From: Gammaproteobacteria bacterium
GTDB lineage: Bacteria; Pseudomonadota; Gammaproteobacteria; Eutrophobiales; Eutrophobiaceae
Direction of reading: 5' to 3'
NCBI GenBank assembly: GCA_030829955.1
Contig: JAURNY010000001.1
Coordinates: 1 to 64,000, forward strand
DNA length: 64,000 nt
This document shows, in pieces, positions 56,017 to 64,000 of the stretch (its first letter is position 1; every line of letters starts with the position of its first letter). The position numbers and the translations under genes were made by a program. The notes beneath the pieces were generated by a model that saw only the letters and a list, made by a program, of their open reading frames with translations, did not search any database and was not told where the DNA came from.

Positions 56017-57342
56017 TTACCAATAAAAAATATCAATAAAATCATCTAGTAGGGAAGAATCCTCTTCCGGTTCCTCGACTTTAATTTCGGTATCTTCTAT
56101 ATTTTGAAATTCAGCAACTTGTTCAGTTTCTATCTCGGTTATGACAGGTCTTGCCGGTAATTTGGATATATCCATGTCTATATAGCTGTAACTGGCAAGC
56201 GTTCCATTGCTCGCATAAGCAAATAATTGATTATTAACAACCGTGGGCCTAACCAAAATAGCTGACTTTGAAACTTGATTTCGTCCAATAAACTCGCCTG
56301 TTTGTCTATCAAGCCAGTGCAGATAACCTTCCAGATCACCAACAACTACCGTATTACCAAACACTGCGGGCCCAGTCAGTTTACGATGTATTAATTTTTC
56401 CTGTTTCCAGAGAGTGGAACCTGAAAATCTATCGAGCGCCCAGACATTACCTTCCTCGTCTGTGACGTAAAGTTGATTGTCGTTAGCACTTAGTTCAGTG
56501 TATGAAGAAATATTTCGATCCCAGAGTACAGCGCCAGTTTGAAGTGACAATGCAGCAATCGTGGATTGATATGTCGCAATATAGATAAAGTCCTGATATA
56601 TCAACGGCTGCGAATCGATATCTACTAGACGTTCCAGTTCACTTCGTCCTCTGGATATAGCGACTAGCGTTTCCCAATTTAAATTACCTGTAGCACGATT
56701 TAGAGAAGTGACGCGGCCGCCATCAAAACCGGCAATAACATCATTTTCAACTATAACCGGTGTGCTAGTGCCTCTAAGTGTTAATGCCGGTACTATCCGG
56801 TCATATACCCATAGTCGATCGCCTGTCTCGGAATTAAGAGCAAAAATCTTTCCATCAATCGTGCGCACAATAACCGTACCGTTACCTTCACGAGGTGAAG
56901 AGAGAATTTCACTTGAAACCTTTGTTCTCCAGATTTCTTCGCCAGTTTCCAGAGACAAACTAACTATATCTCCTTCACTACTTCCAATCATAACTAGATT
57001 ATCATCAGCTCCGGGCCCACCAGTGATTGGTAAATCAATATCCTTTTTCCAAACGGTTTTTCCATTGATTACATTTAAAGCAGCAACTTCACCATCAGCG
57101 TTAGCAATAAATACCTTATCTTCTTTAATAGCCGGCATCAGTTTAATGAACAGTTCATTGGTGCCTGAACCGATGTTGTCAGACCAGAGTTCTGTAATTT
57201 CTATCGTGGTGTAAATATCACGCAGAGGAGAGGGCGGGGCACTATTGTCGACATCTCCCATCTTTTCACTGATATATTGTCCAGTACCACAGCCTGTCAG
57301 CATGATGCTAGCTGACAACAGCACGCCGATTAAATGTTTCAA
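56017..57342 (-). CDS. bamB: outer-membrane assembly lipoprotein BamB
   Basis: A lipobox IMLTGCGT (Cys18) and repeated PQQ-type blades such as DGEVAALNVINGKTVWKKDI and LSLQTGAVLWDRNISS build the eight-bladed propeller that supports BamA. The 441 aa exceed the usual 380-400: about 45 extra C-terminal residues are acidic (EPEEDSSLLDDFIDIFYW). The start appears to be TTG at 57342, with no ATG available, 3 bases past yfgM. Confidence 0.92.
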   Translation of the reverse strand: MKHLIGVLLSASIMLTGCGTGQYISEKMGDVDNSAPPSPLRDIYTTIEITELWSDNIGSGTNELFIKLMPAIKEDKVFIANADGEVAALNVINGKTVWKKDIDLPITGGPGADDNLVMIGSSEGDIVSLSLETGEEIWRTKVSSEILSSPREGNGTVIVRTIDGKIFALNSETGDRLWVYDRIVPALTLRGTSTPVIVENDVIAGFDGGRVTSLNRATGNLNWETLVAISRGRSELERLVDIDSQPLIYQDFIYIATYQSTIAALSLQTGAVLWDRNISSYTELSANDNQLYVTDEEGNVWALDRFSGSTLWKQEKLIHRKLTGPAVFGNTVVVGDLEGYLHWLDRQTGEFIGRNQVSKSAILVRPTVVNNQLFAYASNGTLASYSYIDMDISKLPARPVITEIETEQVAEFQNIEDTEIKVEEPEEDSSLLDDFIDIFYW

Positions 57343-57345
57343 TGT

Positions 57346-57981
57346 TTAGCCCTGACCGAGATTATTTAATTTAGTCTCCAGCAATGTTTGCACATCATTA
57401 CTGTTAATACTATTGGACATTGCTTTTTGATAAGCCTCTCTTGCTGCATCATTCAAACCTTGTTTAGCCAGCATATCACCCTTTAGTTCTTCATATTGTG
57501 CGGTAAATGCGCCCGGGTTTTTTGTATTCAATATTTGTTCGGCGGCATCAAGTTTATCAGCATCGATATAGACTCTTGCCAGACGCAGACTTGCAATATG
57601 GCCGATTTCTATTTGTTTATGGTTGGCAACAACCCATTCAAGTTGCTTGGCTGCTTCATCTAGATTTCCGTTTTCGGCTTCTAACTTTGCAATCATTAAT
57701 TTTGCATACGTGCCATATAGTGTTGATTCATGATCAGCAATTATTCGATCAGCATAGACACGGCTATTTTCGGCATCATTGCTTCTGGAAGCGAATACCA
57801 TTTGCTCATACAGCAGGGAAGCTTCCTGAGCTTCTTTAATCAGATTCTCGTTGTAACCACGCCAGCCAAATATGGCCATAAGTCCTATTACAATGCCTGC
57901 TATGATGGCATTACCGTTTTGTTTCCACCATTCTTTTATCGCTTCAACTTGTTGTTCTTCTGTTCTGTATCCGTCTTCCAC
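57346..57981 (-). CDS. yfgM: YfgM-like periplasmic chaperone/TPR protein
   Basis: It begins with a cytoplasmic YRTEEQQVEAIKEWWKQNGN, then a membrane helix (AIIAGIVIGLMAIFGWRGY) and a periplasmic TPR region. This is the YfgM (TPR_21) pattern, associated with SecYEG and PpiD in E. coli. It starts at GTG 57981 with GAGAG upstream. Position between hisS and bamB is the classic order. Confidence 0.94.
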   Translation of the reverse strand: MEDGYRTEEQQVEAIKEWWKQNGNAIIAGIVIGLMAIFGWRGYNENLIKEAQEASLLYEQMVFASRSNDAENSRVYADRIIADHESTLYGTYAKLMIAKLEAENGNLDEAAKQLEWVVANHKQIEIGHIASLRLARVYIDADKLDAAEQILNTKNPGAFTAQYEELKGDMLAKQGLNDAAREAYQKAMSNSINSNDVQTLLETKLNNLGQG

Positions 57982-58095
57982 GCTCTCTCTCCGTATGTAT
58001 TCATTAAGTAGCTTATTTAGCCCGAAAAAGGGCGCACATTATAACCTGCGTTTTGAATTTGTAGAGTGTTATGAAAGTGAATTTTGCTGGAAAAC

Positions 58096-59367
58096 CTAAT
58101 CGATCTCGAGGTTTTGTCTTAATAGGTCGATTAATTCATTCTCATTGAGCATTAATTGTGCTTCATCAACGCGTAGATCCTTGATGCTGACCATGCCGTT
58201 CGCTATTTCCTCATCGCCGATAATAAGGGCATAACGCGCACCTGATTTATCAGCTTTCTTAAATTGACTTTTAATTCCGCCACTGCCAAAGTGGGTAATC
58301 ACTCTCATTTTATTTATTGATTTTCTTAGTTTTTCAGAAAAAAGTATGGCGGCTTTCGTTAAATTATCACCGGTCACAATAATATAGACATGAGGGTTTT
58401 GAACATCTTGAATAACATCATCGTTAACAAGTTCGATTATTCTTTCCATGCCAATGGCAAAGCCTACTGCCGGCGTTGGGCGCGCACCGTGACTTTCGAC
58501 TAGACCATCATAGCGGCCACCGGCACAAACAGTGCCTTGAGCACCCAATTGGCCGGTAATCCATTCAAATACGGTGCGACCATAGTAATCGAGACCTCTG
58601 ACCAGTCTTGGATTGATATCATATTCAATCCCAGCTGCATCCAAAATGGCGCATAAGTCATTAAAATGTTGCATAGACTCTTCATCCAGATGCTCATTCA
58701 GTAGTGGTGCATCAGCTATAACAGATTGCATTGCTGGATTTTTACTATCGAGAATTCGGAGAGGATTATTCTCTAGTCTGACCAGACTATCCTCATCTAG
58801 CGTGGATCTATGCGCGGAAAAATAATCGACAAGTATTTGCCGATATTGTTGTCTGGATTCCGCTGTCCCCAGTGAGTTTATTTCCAGTCGTAAATCCTTT
58901 ATACCCAGAGAGTCCCATATGCGAGCAGCCATTAAAATCATTTCAGCATCAATATCCGGACCGGGAAATCCAAATGCCTCGACACCAAATTGATGAAATT
59001 GTCGCTGCCGGCCTTTCTGAGGACGTTCGTGACGAAACATAGGACCTGCATACCAGAGTTTTTGTGTATGGTTATGAAAAAGTCCATGTTCAATACCGGC
59101 ACGAACACAGCCAGCGGTTCCCTCTGGCCGCAATGTCAGACTGGTGTTATTTCGATCATCAAAACAATACATCTCCTTGCTAACGATATCCGTATGATCA
59201 CCAATAGATCGGGTAAACAATTCAGTATATTCGACAATAGGCAAACGTATCTCCTGATAACCATATTGCTTGAGAATCTCAATGATTCTGGTTTCGACGA
59301 ATTGCCAGCGAGGTGTATCCTCCATTAGGACGTCGTGCATGCCACGTATTGCTTGTAATTTTTCCAT
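58096..59367 (-). CDS. hisS: histidyl-tRNA synthetase
   Basis: Class II synthetase of 423 aa. Motif 2 is YAGPMFRHERPQKGRQRQFH, the His-specific RGLDYYGRTVFEW and AGGRYDGL motifs follow, and motif 3 is AVGFAIGMERI. The C-terminal anticodon-binding domain is complete. It attaches His to tRNA-His. A short GC hairpin lies downstream at 58020-58033. Confidence 0.97.
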   Translation of the reverse strand: MEKLQAIRGMHDVLMEDTPRWQFVETRIIEILKQYGYQEIRLPIVEYTELFTRSIGDHTDIVSKEMYCFDDRNNTSLTLRPEGTAGCVRAGIEHGLFHNHTQKLWYAGPMFRHERPQKGRQRQFHQFGVEAFGFPGPDIDAEMILMAARIWDSLGIKDLRLEINSLGTAESRQQYRQILVDYFSAHRSTLDEDSLVRLENNPLRILDSKNPAMQSVIADAPLLNEHLDEESMQHFNDLCAILDAAGIEYDINPRLVRGLDYYGRTVFEWITGQLGAQGTVCAGGRYDGLVESHGARPTPAVGFAIGMERIIELVNDDVIQDVQNPHVYIIVTGDNLTKAAILFSEKLRKSINKMRVITHFGSGGIKSQFKKADKSGARYALIIGDEEIANGMVSIKDLRVDEAQLMLNENELIDLLRQNLEID

Positions 59368-59399
59368 GAAATTAATTCGTTTTAAGTCTGAGTAAGAGC

Positions 59400-60464
59400 T
59401 TATTGAGGTATTTGAAAACGAGCAACACCATATTTAGAAAAAGGTTCGATATCGAAGCGCTTATTGTTAAATATCAGTTCTACACCCGGTGAATACCCAA
59501 GAGTAATGCGAAATGGAGGCTGTCCGGTAATTGAAAAACGGTCACCATTTTTTCCGAGATCCATAAATAAACGCTCATCATTTGCATCATAGATTTCTAT
59601 CCAGGAATCATTGGATAAATTAAAAACGAGAGTATTTGAACCATCAGAAATAATATTTTGCTGATTTGAAGGGGCTGCTGTTTGATCAAACTCTTTAGGT
59701 TCAAGCTCCATAATCATGCCGGAACTTGCATCTATGGGCTCAACCGAATATTCAATACTTACATCTGGCGACTGCCAACCTTCTGGGTGCTTTACTACAT
59801 CAAACTGAATGTCCGTGTTATTAATTTTATTTGGTGAATTTTCTAGGCCGCTATTAGTAAGTTCAGAATCATCACTGTTATCTCTAATCGGAAAATCAAT
59901 TCGATACCAGATGATTAACAACAGGACCAGAGTAAGCATCAGTAAATAGGAAAATATCTTGGCCGGTCTATCATTACTACTCACTTGTATCGGTGATTTT
60001 ACTTCAGGCACGATCTCGGGCGGAGGTGGCATATTCGCACTGCCGAAAAGTGAAGCGATGTAATTATTGTGCAGACCAAGTGCTTTTGAATAAACAAGCG
60101 TCAGTAAATAGGAAAACATCTTGGCCGGTCTATCATTACTACTCACTTGTATCGGTGATTTTACTTCAGGCACGGCCTCGAGCGGAGATGGCATATTCGC
60201 ACTGTCGAAAAGTGAAACGATGTATTCATCGTCTATACCAAGTGCTTTTGAATAAGAGCGTAAATAGCCTTTCGCATACATTACTGATGAGATATCACTA
60301 TAATCATCAGCCTCAATCGCTTCAATAATTCTGCTTGTAAGGCGTATACGTTTATGTATATCGTCAATGCTGAGTTCCTTTTGCAGGCGCACCTCACGTA
60401 ATAATTTCCCAGGTTGTTCACTCGGTAAATTATTTTTCTGATGGCTTTTATTTAGAACTTTCAT
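59400..60464 (-). CDS. rodZ: cytoskeletal protein RodZ with an internal 54-residue duplication
   Basis: An N-terminal helix-turn-helix (about residues 18-85, with LLREVRLQKELSIDDIHKRI) binds MreB; a membrane helix lies at about 171-189 and a periplasmic DUF4115 domain (SNDSWIEIYDANDERLFMDL) at the C-terminus. It links MreB to cell-wall growth. Unusually, residues 71-124 are repeated at 125-178 (YSKALG... to FSYLL), so the protein carries an extra juxtamembrane copy whose helix start ends early. It overlaps the pilW stop by one base. Confidence 0.92.
   Translation of the reverse strand: MKVLNKSHQKNNLPSEQPGKLLREVRLQKELSIDDIHKRIRLTSRIIEAIEADDYSDISSVMYAKGYLRSYSKALGIDDEYIVSLFDSANMPSPLEAVPEVKSPIQVSSNDRPAKMFSYLLTLVYSKALGLHNNYIASLFGSANMPPPPEIVPEVKSPIQVSSNDRPAKIFSYLLMLTLVLLLIIWYRIDFPIRDNSDDSELTNSGLENSPNKINNTDIQFDVVKHPEGWQSPDVSIEYSVEPIDASSGMIMELEPKEFDQTAAPSNQQNIISDGSNTLVFNLSNDSWIEIYDANDERLFMDLGKNGDRFSITGQPPFRITLGYSPGVELIFNNKRFDIEPFSKYGVARFQIPQ
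59941..60264. repeat. 162-bp tandem duplication inside rodZ
   Basis: Units 59941-60102 and 60103-60264 align with a 162-bp (54-codon) offset. Long stretches are identical, such as the 50 bases around 59955-60010, while one end of each unit has diverged by several substitutions. The frame is preserved. Confidence 0.95.
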
Positions 60465-61234
60465 TATCTAATGCCTGCCTCACGTAATCTCGCCGCTTCT
60501 ACTGAATCAGGGAATTTATTTTTTAAAAGTAGTGAGTAACTTGAAACCGCATTTTTATTATCCAGCTGTTGTTCAATTTGAATACCAAGCCACAAGCTTT
60601 TTGCTGTATGACTGGAAACTTCCTGATAGCGCTGTAAATAGCCTCTGGCATTAATCGCATCTTGCTGCCTAAAGGTTATTTCTGCCATGAGTAATAACGC
60701 CGATGGTAATTTACTATTCAATTTTAATGCGCGACGGAAATAATCTTCAGCCTTGGGTATTTCATTATTATTGTAAAAACAAACGCCGGCATTAGCTATT
60801 GCCAACTCAGGGCTTTCATATAAGGGATTATTTGCCGCCTTTGCAAAAACAGTTTCTGCCTCATCCTTGCGACCTTGGTTACATAAAAAAAGACCATAAT
60901 TATTCAGGGTTTTTGAGTCATTGCTGTTTAATCGAATTGCTTTAGTGAAATTTTCTTCGGCTTTAATATTTTCACCCAGTGTTTCATAGAGCAGGCCAAG
61001 AACATTATAAGTAGATGAATAGTTAGGATCCGCTTCTTTTGCCCGGTTCAATTTTTCCAGCGCTTTTTCAAATGAGCCTTGTTTCATATAGGCCATGCCT
61101 AAATCAAGGTTCGATAACGCAACATCATTTGTTGACTGAGAAGGACGAATATTGTTATTAGTTGAAGTGCCAGCAGTATTACAGGCAAGCAATGCAAGAC
61201 CTAGAATAATAATAATGATATGTTTAATTAACAT
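60464..61234 (-). CDS. pilW: type IV pilus biogenesis lipoprotein PilW/PilF (TPR)
   Basis: A lipobox LALLACNT (Cys18) and five to six TPRs (LDLGMAYMKQGSFEKALEKL, YNVLGLLYETLGENIKAEEN and so on) match PilF/PilW, which helps the PilQ secretin assemble. I chose the ATG at 61234, with AGAGA upstream; the frame extends to 61324 only because it overlaps rlmN. It sits between rlmN and rodZ as in related genomes. No other pilus gene is in the window. Confidence 0.9.
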   Translation of the reverse strand: MLIKHIIIIILGLALLACNTAGTSTNNNIRPSQSTNDVALSNLDLGMAYMKQGSFEKALEKLNRAKEADPNYSSTYNVLGLLYETLGENIKAEENFTKAIRLNSNDSKTLNNYGLFLCNQGRKDEAETVFAKAANNPLYESPELAIANAGVCFYNNNEIPKAEDYFRRALKLNSKLPSALLLMAEITFRQQDAINARGYLQRYQEVSSHTAKSLWLGIQIEQQLDNKNAVSSYSLLLKNKFPDSVEAARLREAGIR

Positions 61235-62327
61235 GAACATTCTCTTTTTGTGAACGATTGTGACGCGCCGATTTTGCCAGCACTTTACCAACCAACTGAC
61301 CACATGCAGCATCAATATCATCACCCCGGGTTTTACGAGTTATCGTAAAAATATCAGCTTGTATTAATATGTCGCGGAAACGGTTGATAGTGTCAATATC
61401 TGAACACTGAAATTGAGTGTCCGGAAAGGTATTAAATGGAATTAAATTCACCTTAGAAGGTAAGCCTTTCAGGCATTTTACTAATTGTTTTGCATCATTA
61501 ATGCTGTCATTCACACCCTTGAGCATAACGTATTCAATCGTAATCGGCTCATCGTCACGAGATTCTGTATAGCGTTTACAGGCTGCTAGTAACTCTTTCA
61601 TTGGGTAGGAGCGATTAATCGGGACGATATGATCACGTAATTCATTGTTACTTGCATGCAATGAAATAGCCAGACTGACATTGGTATCGTTTTTCAATCT
61701 GTCTATTTCGGGGACGATGCCCGAAGTGCTGACAGTTACTTTGCGGCGCGCCAGCCCCAGCCCCAAATCATTTGTCAGTAAATTGATCGTCTTGATTATA
61801 TTATCGTAATTCAGCAAGGGTTCACCCATACCCATAAAGACGATATTACTGACTTTACGCTTTCCGTCGGTGTAAGCGCCTAACTCACGATTTGCTAGTA
61901 AGACCTGACCAATAATCTCACTTGTTTTTAAATTTCTATTAAAACCTTGTTGCGCCGTTGAACAAAACTTGCAATCCAGTGGGCAACCTACTTGGGAAGA
62001 TATACATAATGTACCGCGATCAGTTTCCGGGATAAAAACGGTTTCTACAGAGTTTTTCTCATCAAGTTTAAGCATCCATTTTCTGGTGCCGTCACTGGAT
62101 AATTGTGCGGTAACAATCTCCGGATAACGAATAAATGCAAGATCTGATAATTTAGTTCTTAGTGATTTGCCAAGGTTGGTCATGGCGTCAAATTCAGTGA
62201 CGCCATGATGGTATATCCATTTTAATACCTGACGTGCACGAAAAGGTTTATCTCCTATTTGGATAAACCAGTTCTCGAGTGATGCCAGATCAAAATCGAG
62301 AAGATTAATTTTCGTGTTGTCAGTCAT
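61224..62327 (-). CDS. rlmN: dual-specificity 23S rRNA/tRNA C2 adenine methyltransferase
   Basis: A radical-SAM enzyme with the cluster motif CPLDCKFC (CxxxCxxC) near residue 113. It methylates A2503 of 23S rRNA and A37 of some tRNAs. GEPLLNYDNI, LAISLHASNNELR and the C-terminal catalytic Cys in AACGQLVG are present. Its 367 residues are typical. It overlaps the pilW start. Confidence 0.96.
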   Translation of the reverse strand: MTDNTKINLLDFDLASLENWFIQIGDKPFRARQVLKWIYHHGVTEFDAMTNLGKSLRTKLSDLAFIRYPEIVTAQLSSDGTRKWMLKLDEKNSVETVFIPETDRGTLCISSQVGCPLDCKFCSTAQQGFNRNLKTSEIIGQVLLANRELGAYTDGKRKVSNIVFMGMGEPLLNYDNIIKTINLLTNDLGLGLARRKVTVSTSGIVPEIDRLKNDTNVSLAISLHASNNELRDHIVPINRSYPMKELLAACKRYTESRDDEPITIEYVMLKGVNDSINDAKQLVKCLKGLPSKVNLIPFNTFPDTQFQCSDIDTINRFRDILIQADIFTITRKTRGDDIDAACGQLVGKVLAKSARHNRSQKENVHVN

Positions 62328-62340
62328 TAAATATTTACGC

Positions 62341-62778
62341 CTAGCTACAGATCTCGTCAGGCGTAAAAAATACTTTTATTTCACGCACGGCAGACTCGAG
62401 ACTGTCAGAACCATGAACAGCATTCATCATGACACTATCTTCCTGATGATGATCGGCATAAAGGTTGCGAATTGTGCCTATGTCCGCATCGATAGGTTTG
62501 GTCGCGCCCATCAGGGTGCGATAACGTGTAATGGCATCATCACCTTCAAGAACCAGAACAACAACTGGTCCTGAAGTAATAAACCCAAGCAAAGACGGGA
62601 AAAAAGGGCGTTCAAGATGTTCAACATAGAGTTCTTTTGCTGTTGCCTCTGATAATTTCAACATTTTCATCGCGACGATTTTTAACCCGTTTGCTTCCAT
62701 TAATGCTGCTATCTTGCCTAAATGATTGTTTGCTACCGCATCTGGTTTAATCATGGCGAAGGTTTGTTGCAATGCCAT
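62341..62778 (-). CDS. ndk: nucleoside diphosphate kinase
   Basis: It balances NTP and dNTP pools through a phospho-His. The motifs [17 protein letters not shown], the [20 protein letters not shown] stretch and the catalytic His in [14 protein letters not shown] are intact. It is 145 aa and directly upstream of rlmN, a common arrangement. Confidence 0.96.
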   Translation of the reverse strand: MALQQTFAMIKPDAVANNHLGKIAALMEANGLKIVAMKMLKLSEATAKELYVEHLERPFFPSLLGFITSGPVVVLVLEGDDAITRYRTLMGATKPIDADIGTIRNLYADHHQEDSVMMNAVHGSDSLESAVREIKVFFTPDEICS

Positions 62779-62860
62779 TATTGGTTTCTCCTGTTTAAAT
62801 AAAGATTAATTATACTTGTGTTATGTTTATCTATATAACTATTCGTATTGTTGAAATGCG

Positions 62861-63199
62861 CTAATCCCAGCGATCATCAGTGACCTGCACCATGCCATCT
62901 TCAACTCGTGTTGGAAATTTATAAGTGGCTTCAAAAGCGGGTGGGGTGAGTGCCGCCCCGGTTTTAATACAAAATCGTGCACCGTGACGTGGGCAGATAA
63001 TTTCTTCGCCATCAATAATTTGTTCCGGTTCCAGTCCGCAGCCCAACATTGGTGCGCCATCATGCGTACAAGCATCTTCAATGGCATGATATTCACCTTC
63101 GAGGTTGAACACAGCAACCATGACGTTATCCACCTCCATCAAACGGGATTGTCCCGGCAAGAATTCAATTACAGGCGCAACATTAAACCAACCAGCCAA
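62861..63199 (-). CDS. Rieske-type [2Fe-2S] ferredoxin
   Basis: The ligand motifs CTHDGAP (Cys-x-His) and CPRHGARF (Cys-x-x-His) define a small, soluble Rieske protein of 112 aa, similar to NirD or dioxygenase ferredoxins. It lies in the suf-linked group, so it may serve in Fe-S or redox metabolism. The start seems to be TTG at 63199, 8 bases after GGAG. Confidence 0.9.
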   Translation of the reverse strand: MAGWFNVAPVIEFLPGQSRLMEVDNVMVAVFNLEGEYHAIEDACTHDGAPMLGCGLEPEQIIDGEEIICPRHGARFCIKTGAALTPPAFEATYKFPTRVEDGMVQVTDDRWD

Positions 63200-63217
63200 A
63201 ACACATCTCCATATTGA

Positions 63218-63772
63218 TTAATACATGCCTGTTTCAAGGCGTGCTGCTTCCGACATCATCTCCTGACTCCAGGGTGGTTCGAAGGTCACAGATACGTTTA
63301 CTTTGGTCACGTTAGGAACAGTTAATACTTTTAGTCTGACATCTTCTGCCAGAAAGTCGCCCATACCACAGCCAACTGCGGTTAGTGTCATAACGATATC
63401 GACCTGATTACCATCAGCTCCCAACGGGGTGATGTGACATTCATATATTAAACCCAGATCAACAATATTGATTGGAATCTCCGGGTCATAACAGGTTTTA
63501 AGTTGTTGCCAGACCAGTTCTTCATCAACACTACCATCGCCGGTTATTTCCTTGTCTTCTGCACTGTTTTGTTCTTCAACTTCAAAACCTAGTGCGTCAG
63601 CATCTTTCGCATCAACACGAGCAAGATTGCCATTAATATTAACAGTGTAGCTGCCGCCTAATGCCTGAGTAATTAATACCTGACTGCCTTCAGGAATGGT
63701 AATTGGTGTGCCAACCGGAATAAGAATGGCGTCGCATTCACGGTTAGTGGTTATTGGTCTATTTTCCTGCAT
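63218..63772 (-). CDS. sufT: Fe-S assembly protein SufT
   Basis: The N-terminal region (residues 1-85) is specific to the longer SufT form, followed by the MIP18/DUF59 domain with VWQQLKTCYDPEIPINIVDL and LTAVGCGMGD, holding the conserved Cys. It assists Fe-S cluster maturation. At 184 aa it fits. It lies between sufU and the Rieske gene; further suf genes are presumably beyond the window. Confidence 0.92.
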   Translation of the reverse strand: MQENRPITTNRECDAILIPVGTPITIPEGSQVLITQALGGSYTVNINGNLARVDAKDADALGFEVEEQNSAEDKEITGDGSVDEELVWQQLKTCYDPEIPINIVDLGLIYECHITPLGADGNQVDIVMTLTAVGCGMGDFLAEDVRLKVLTVPNVTKVNVSVTFEPPWSQEMMSEAARLETGMY

Positions 63773-63786
63773 GGCGTGACTCTTAA

Positions 63787-64000
63787 TTATTCTGTGCTTA
63801 CTGGTGCCGCATCACCTTGAATAACGGAATGCAGAGTGTGCCAGCATAGTGAAGCACACTTAACACGTGCGGGATAATCTTTCACCCCGGCTAGTGCTGC
63901 CAGTTTACCCAGTTCTGTAATATCCAGTTCCTCATCCGATGTAATCAAGTGATGAAATTTATTAAATAAGGCTTCAGCTTCATCGAGTTTTCTTCCTTTC
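63787..64000 (-). CDS. sufU: SufU-type Fe-S scaffold protein, 3' part only
   Basis: The window edge cuts the 5' end. The last 71 codons read leftward include AALAGVKDYPARVKCASLCW, HTL and a TAA at 63787, the C-terminus typical of SufU/IscU-like zinc proteins with its conserved Cys in KCASLCW. The N-terminal cysteines are not in view. It is 14 bases upstream of sufT. Confidence 0.85.
   Translation of the reverse strand, partial: KGRKLDEAEALFNKFHHLITSDEELDITELGKLAALAGVKDYPARVKCASLCWHTLHSVIQGDAAPVSTE

Noticed and set aside
58020-58033. GC hairpin GCCC/GGGC between hisS and yfgM as a terminator
   Set aside because: Only a 4-bp stem and no U-run in either direction after it.

Overview
The window is about 64 kb of AT-rich chromosome from a gammaproteobacterium. 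Gene content and order point there: divergent cytochrome c4/engB, hemA-prfA-prmC, lolB-ispE-tRNA-Gln-prs-rplY-pth-ychF, gcvR/bcp beside dapA-bamC, and rlmN-pilW-rodZ-hisS-yfgM-bamB-der. I cannot name a genus. I see no phage, integrase, IS element or CRISPR array. Most of the sequence is housekeeping DNA with a few accessory islands.

Layout. 1-9.7 kb: cytochrome c4, engB, a tandem pair of candidate small RNA genes on the minus strand in the position that Spot 42 or ErsA occupies beside engB in other gammaproteobacteria, an M48 protease, rpmE, xthA, prlC and a LemA/GIDE membrane pair, with two decayed genes (nuclease-like, DUF3135-like) between. 9.8-16.4 kb: an iron module (bfd, porin, FMN-binding protein, PepSY-like protein, fbpABC) with three candidate Fur boxes. 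16.5-21.9 kb: gcvH with an early in-frame stop, tpx, dgkA, and the leftward hemA-prfA-prmC-moeB operon. 22.2-31.0 kb: outer-membrane lipoprotein, isoprenoid, PRPP and translation genes, then a small aldolase/VOC pair. 31.0-37.7 kb: an MscS channel and a leftward rpe-gph-trpE-trpG-trpD-trpC operon.

38.0-45.7 kb holds the most distinctive locus: nine tightly coupled plus-strand genes (desaturase, FAD oxidoreductase, DUF1365, CFA-synthase-like methyltransferase, DUF2878, DUF1295, second methyltransferase, DUF1475-like, secreted protein). It looks like a membrane-lipid acyl-chain modification pathway whose product is not evident from sequence. 46-54.5 kb: an alpha/beta hydrolase, DUF4870, queG, an AI-2E-family permease, PhoH, bcp, gcvR, dapA and bamC. 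54.5-64 kb: a leftward run from the 3' end of sufU through sufT, a Rieske ferredoxin, ndk, rlmN, pilW, rodZ (with a 54-residue internal duplication), hisS, yfgM, bamB and der.

A recurring theme is gene erosion: at least three decayed genes plus the interrupted gcvH lie among intact essential genes. Several genes appear to use TTG or GTG starts. All functional names come from reading motifs and synteny; no database search was run.
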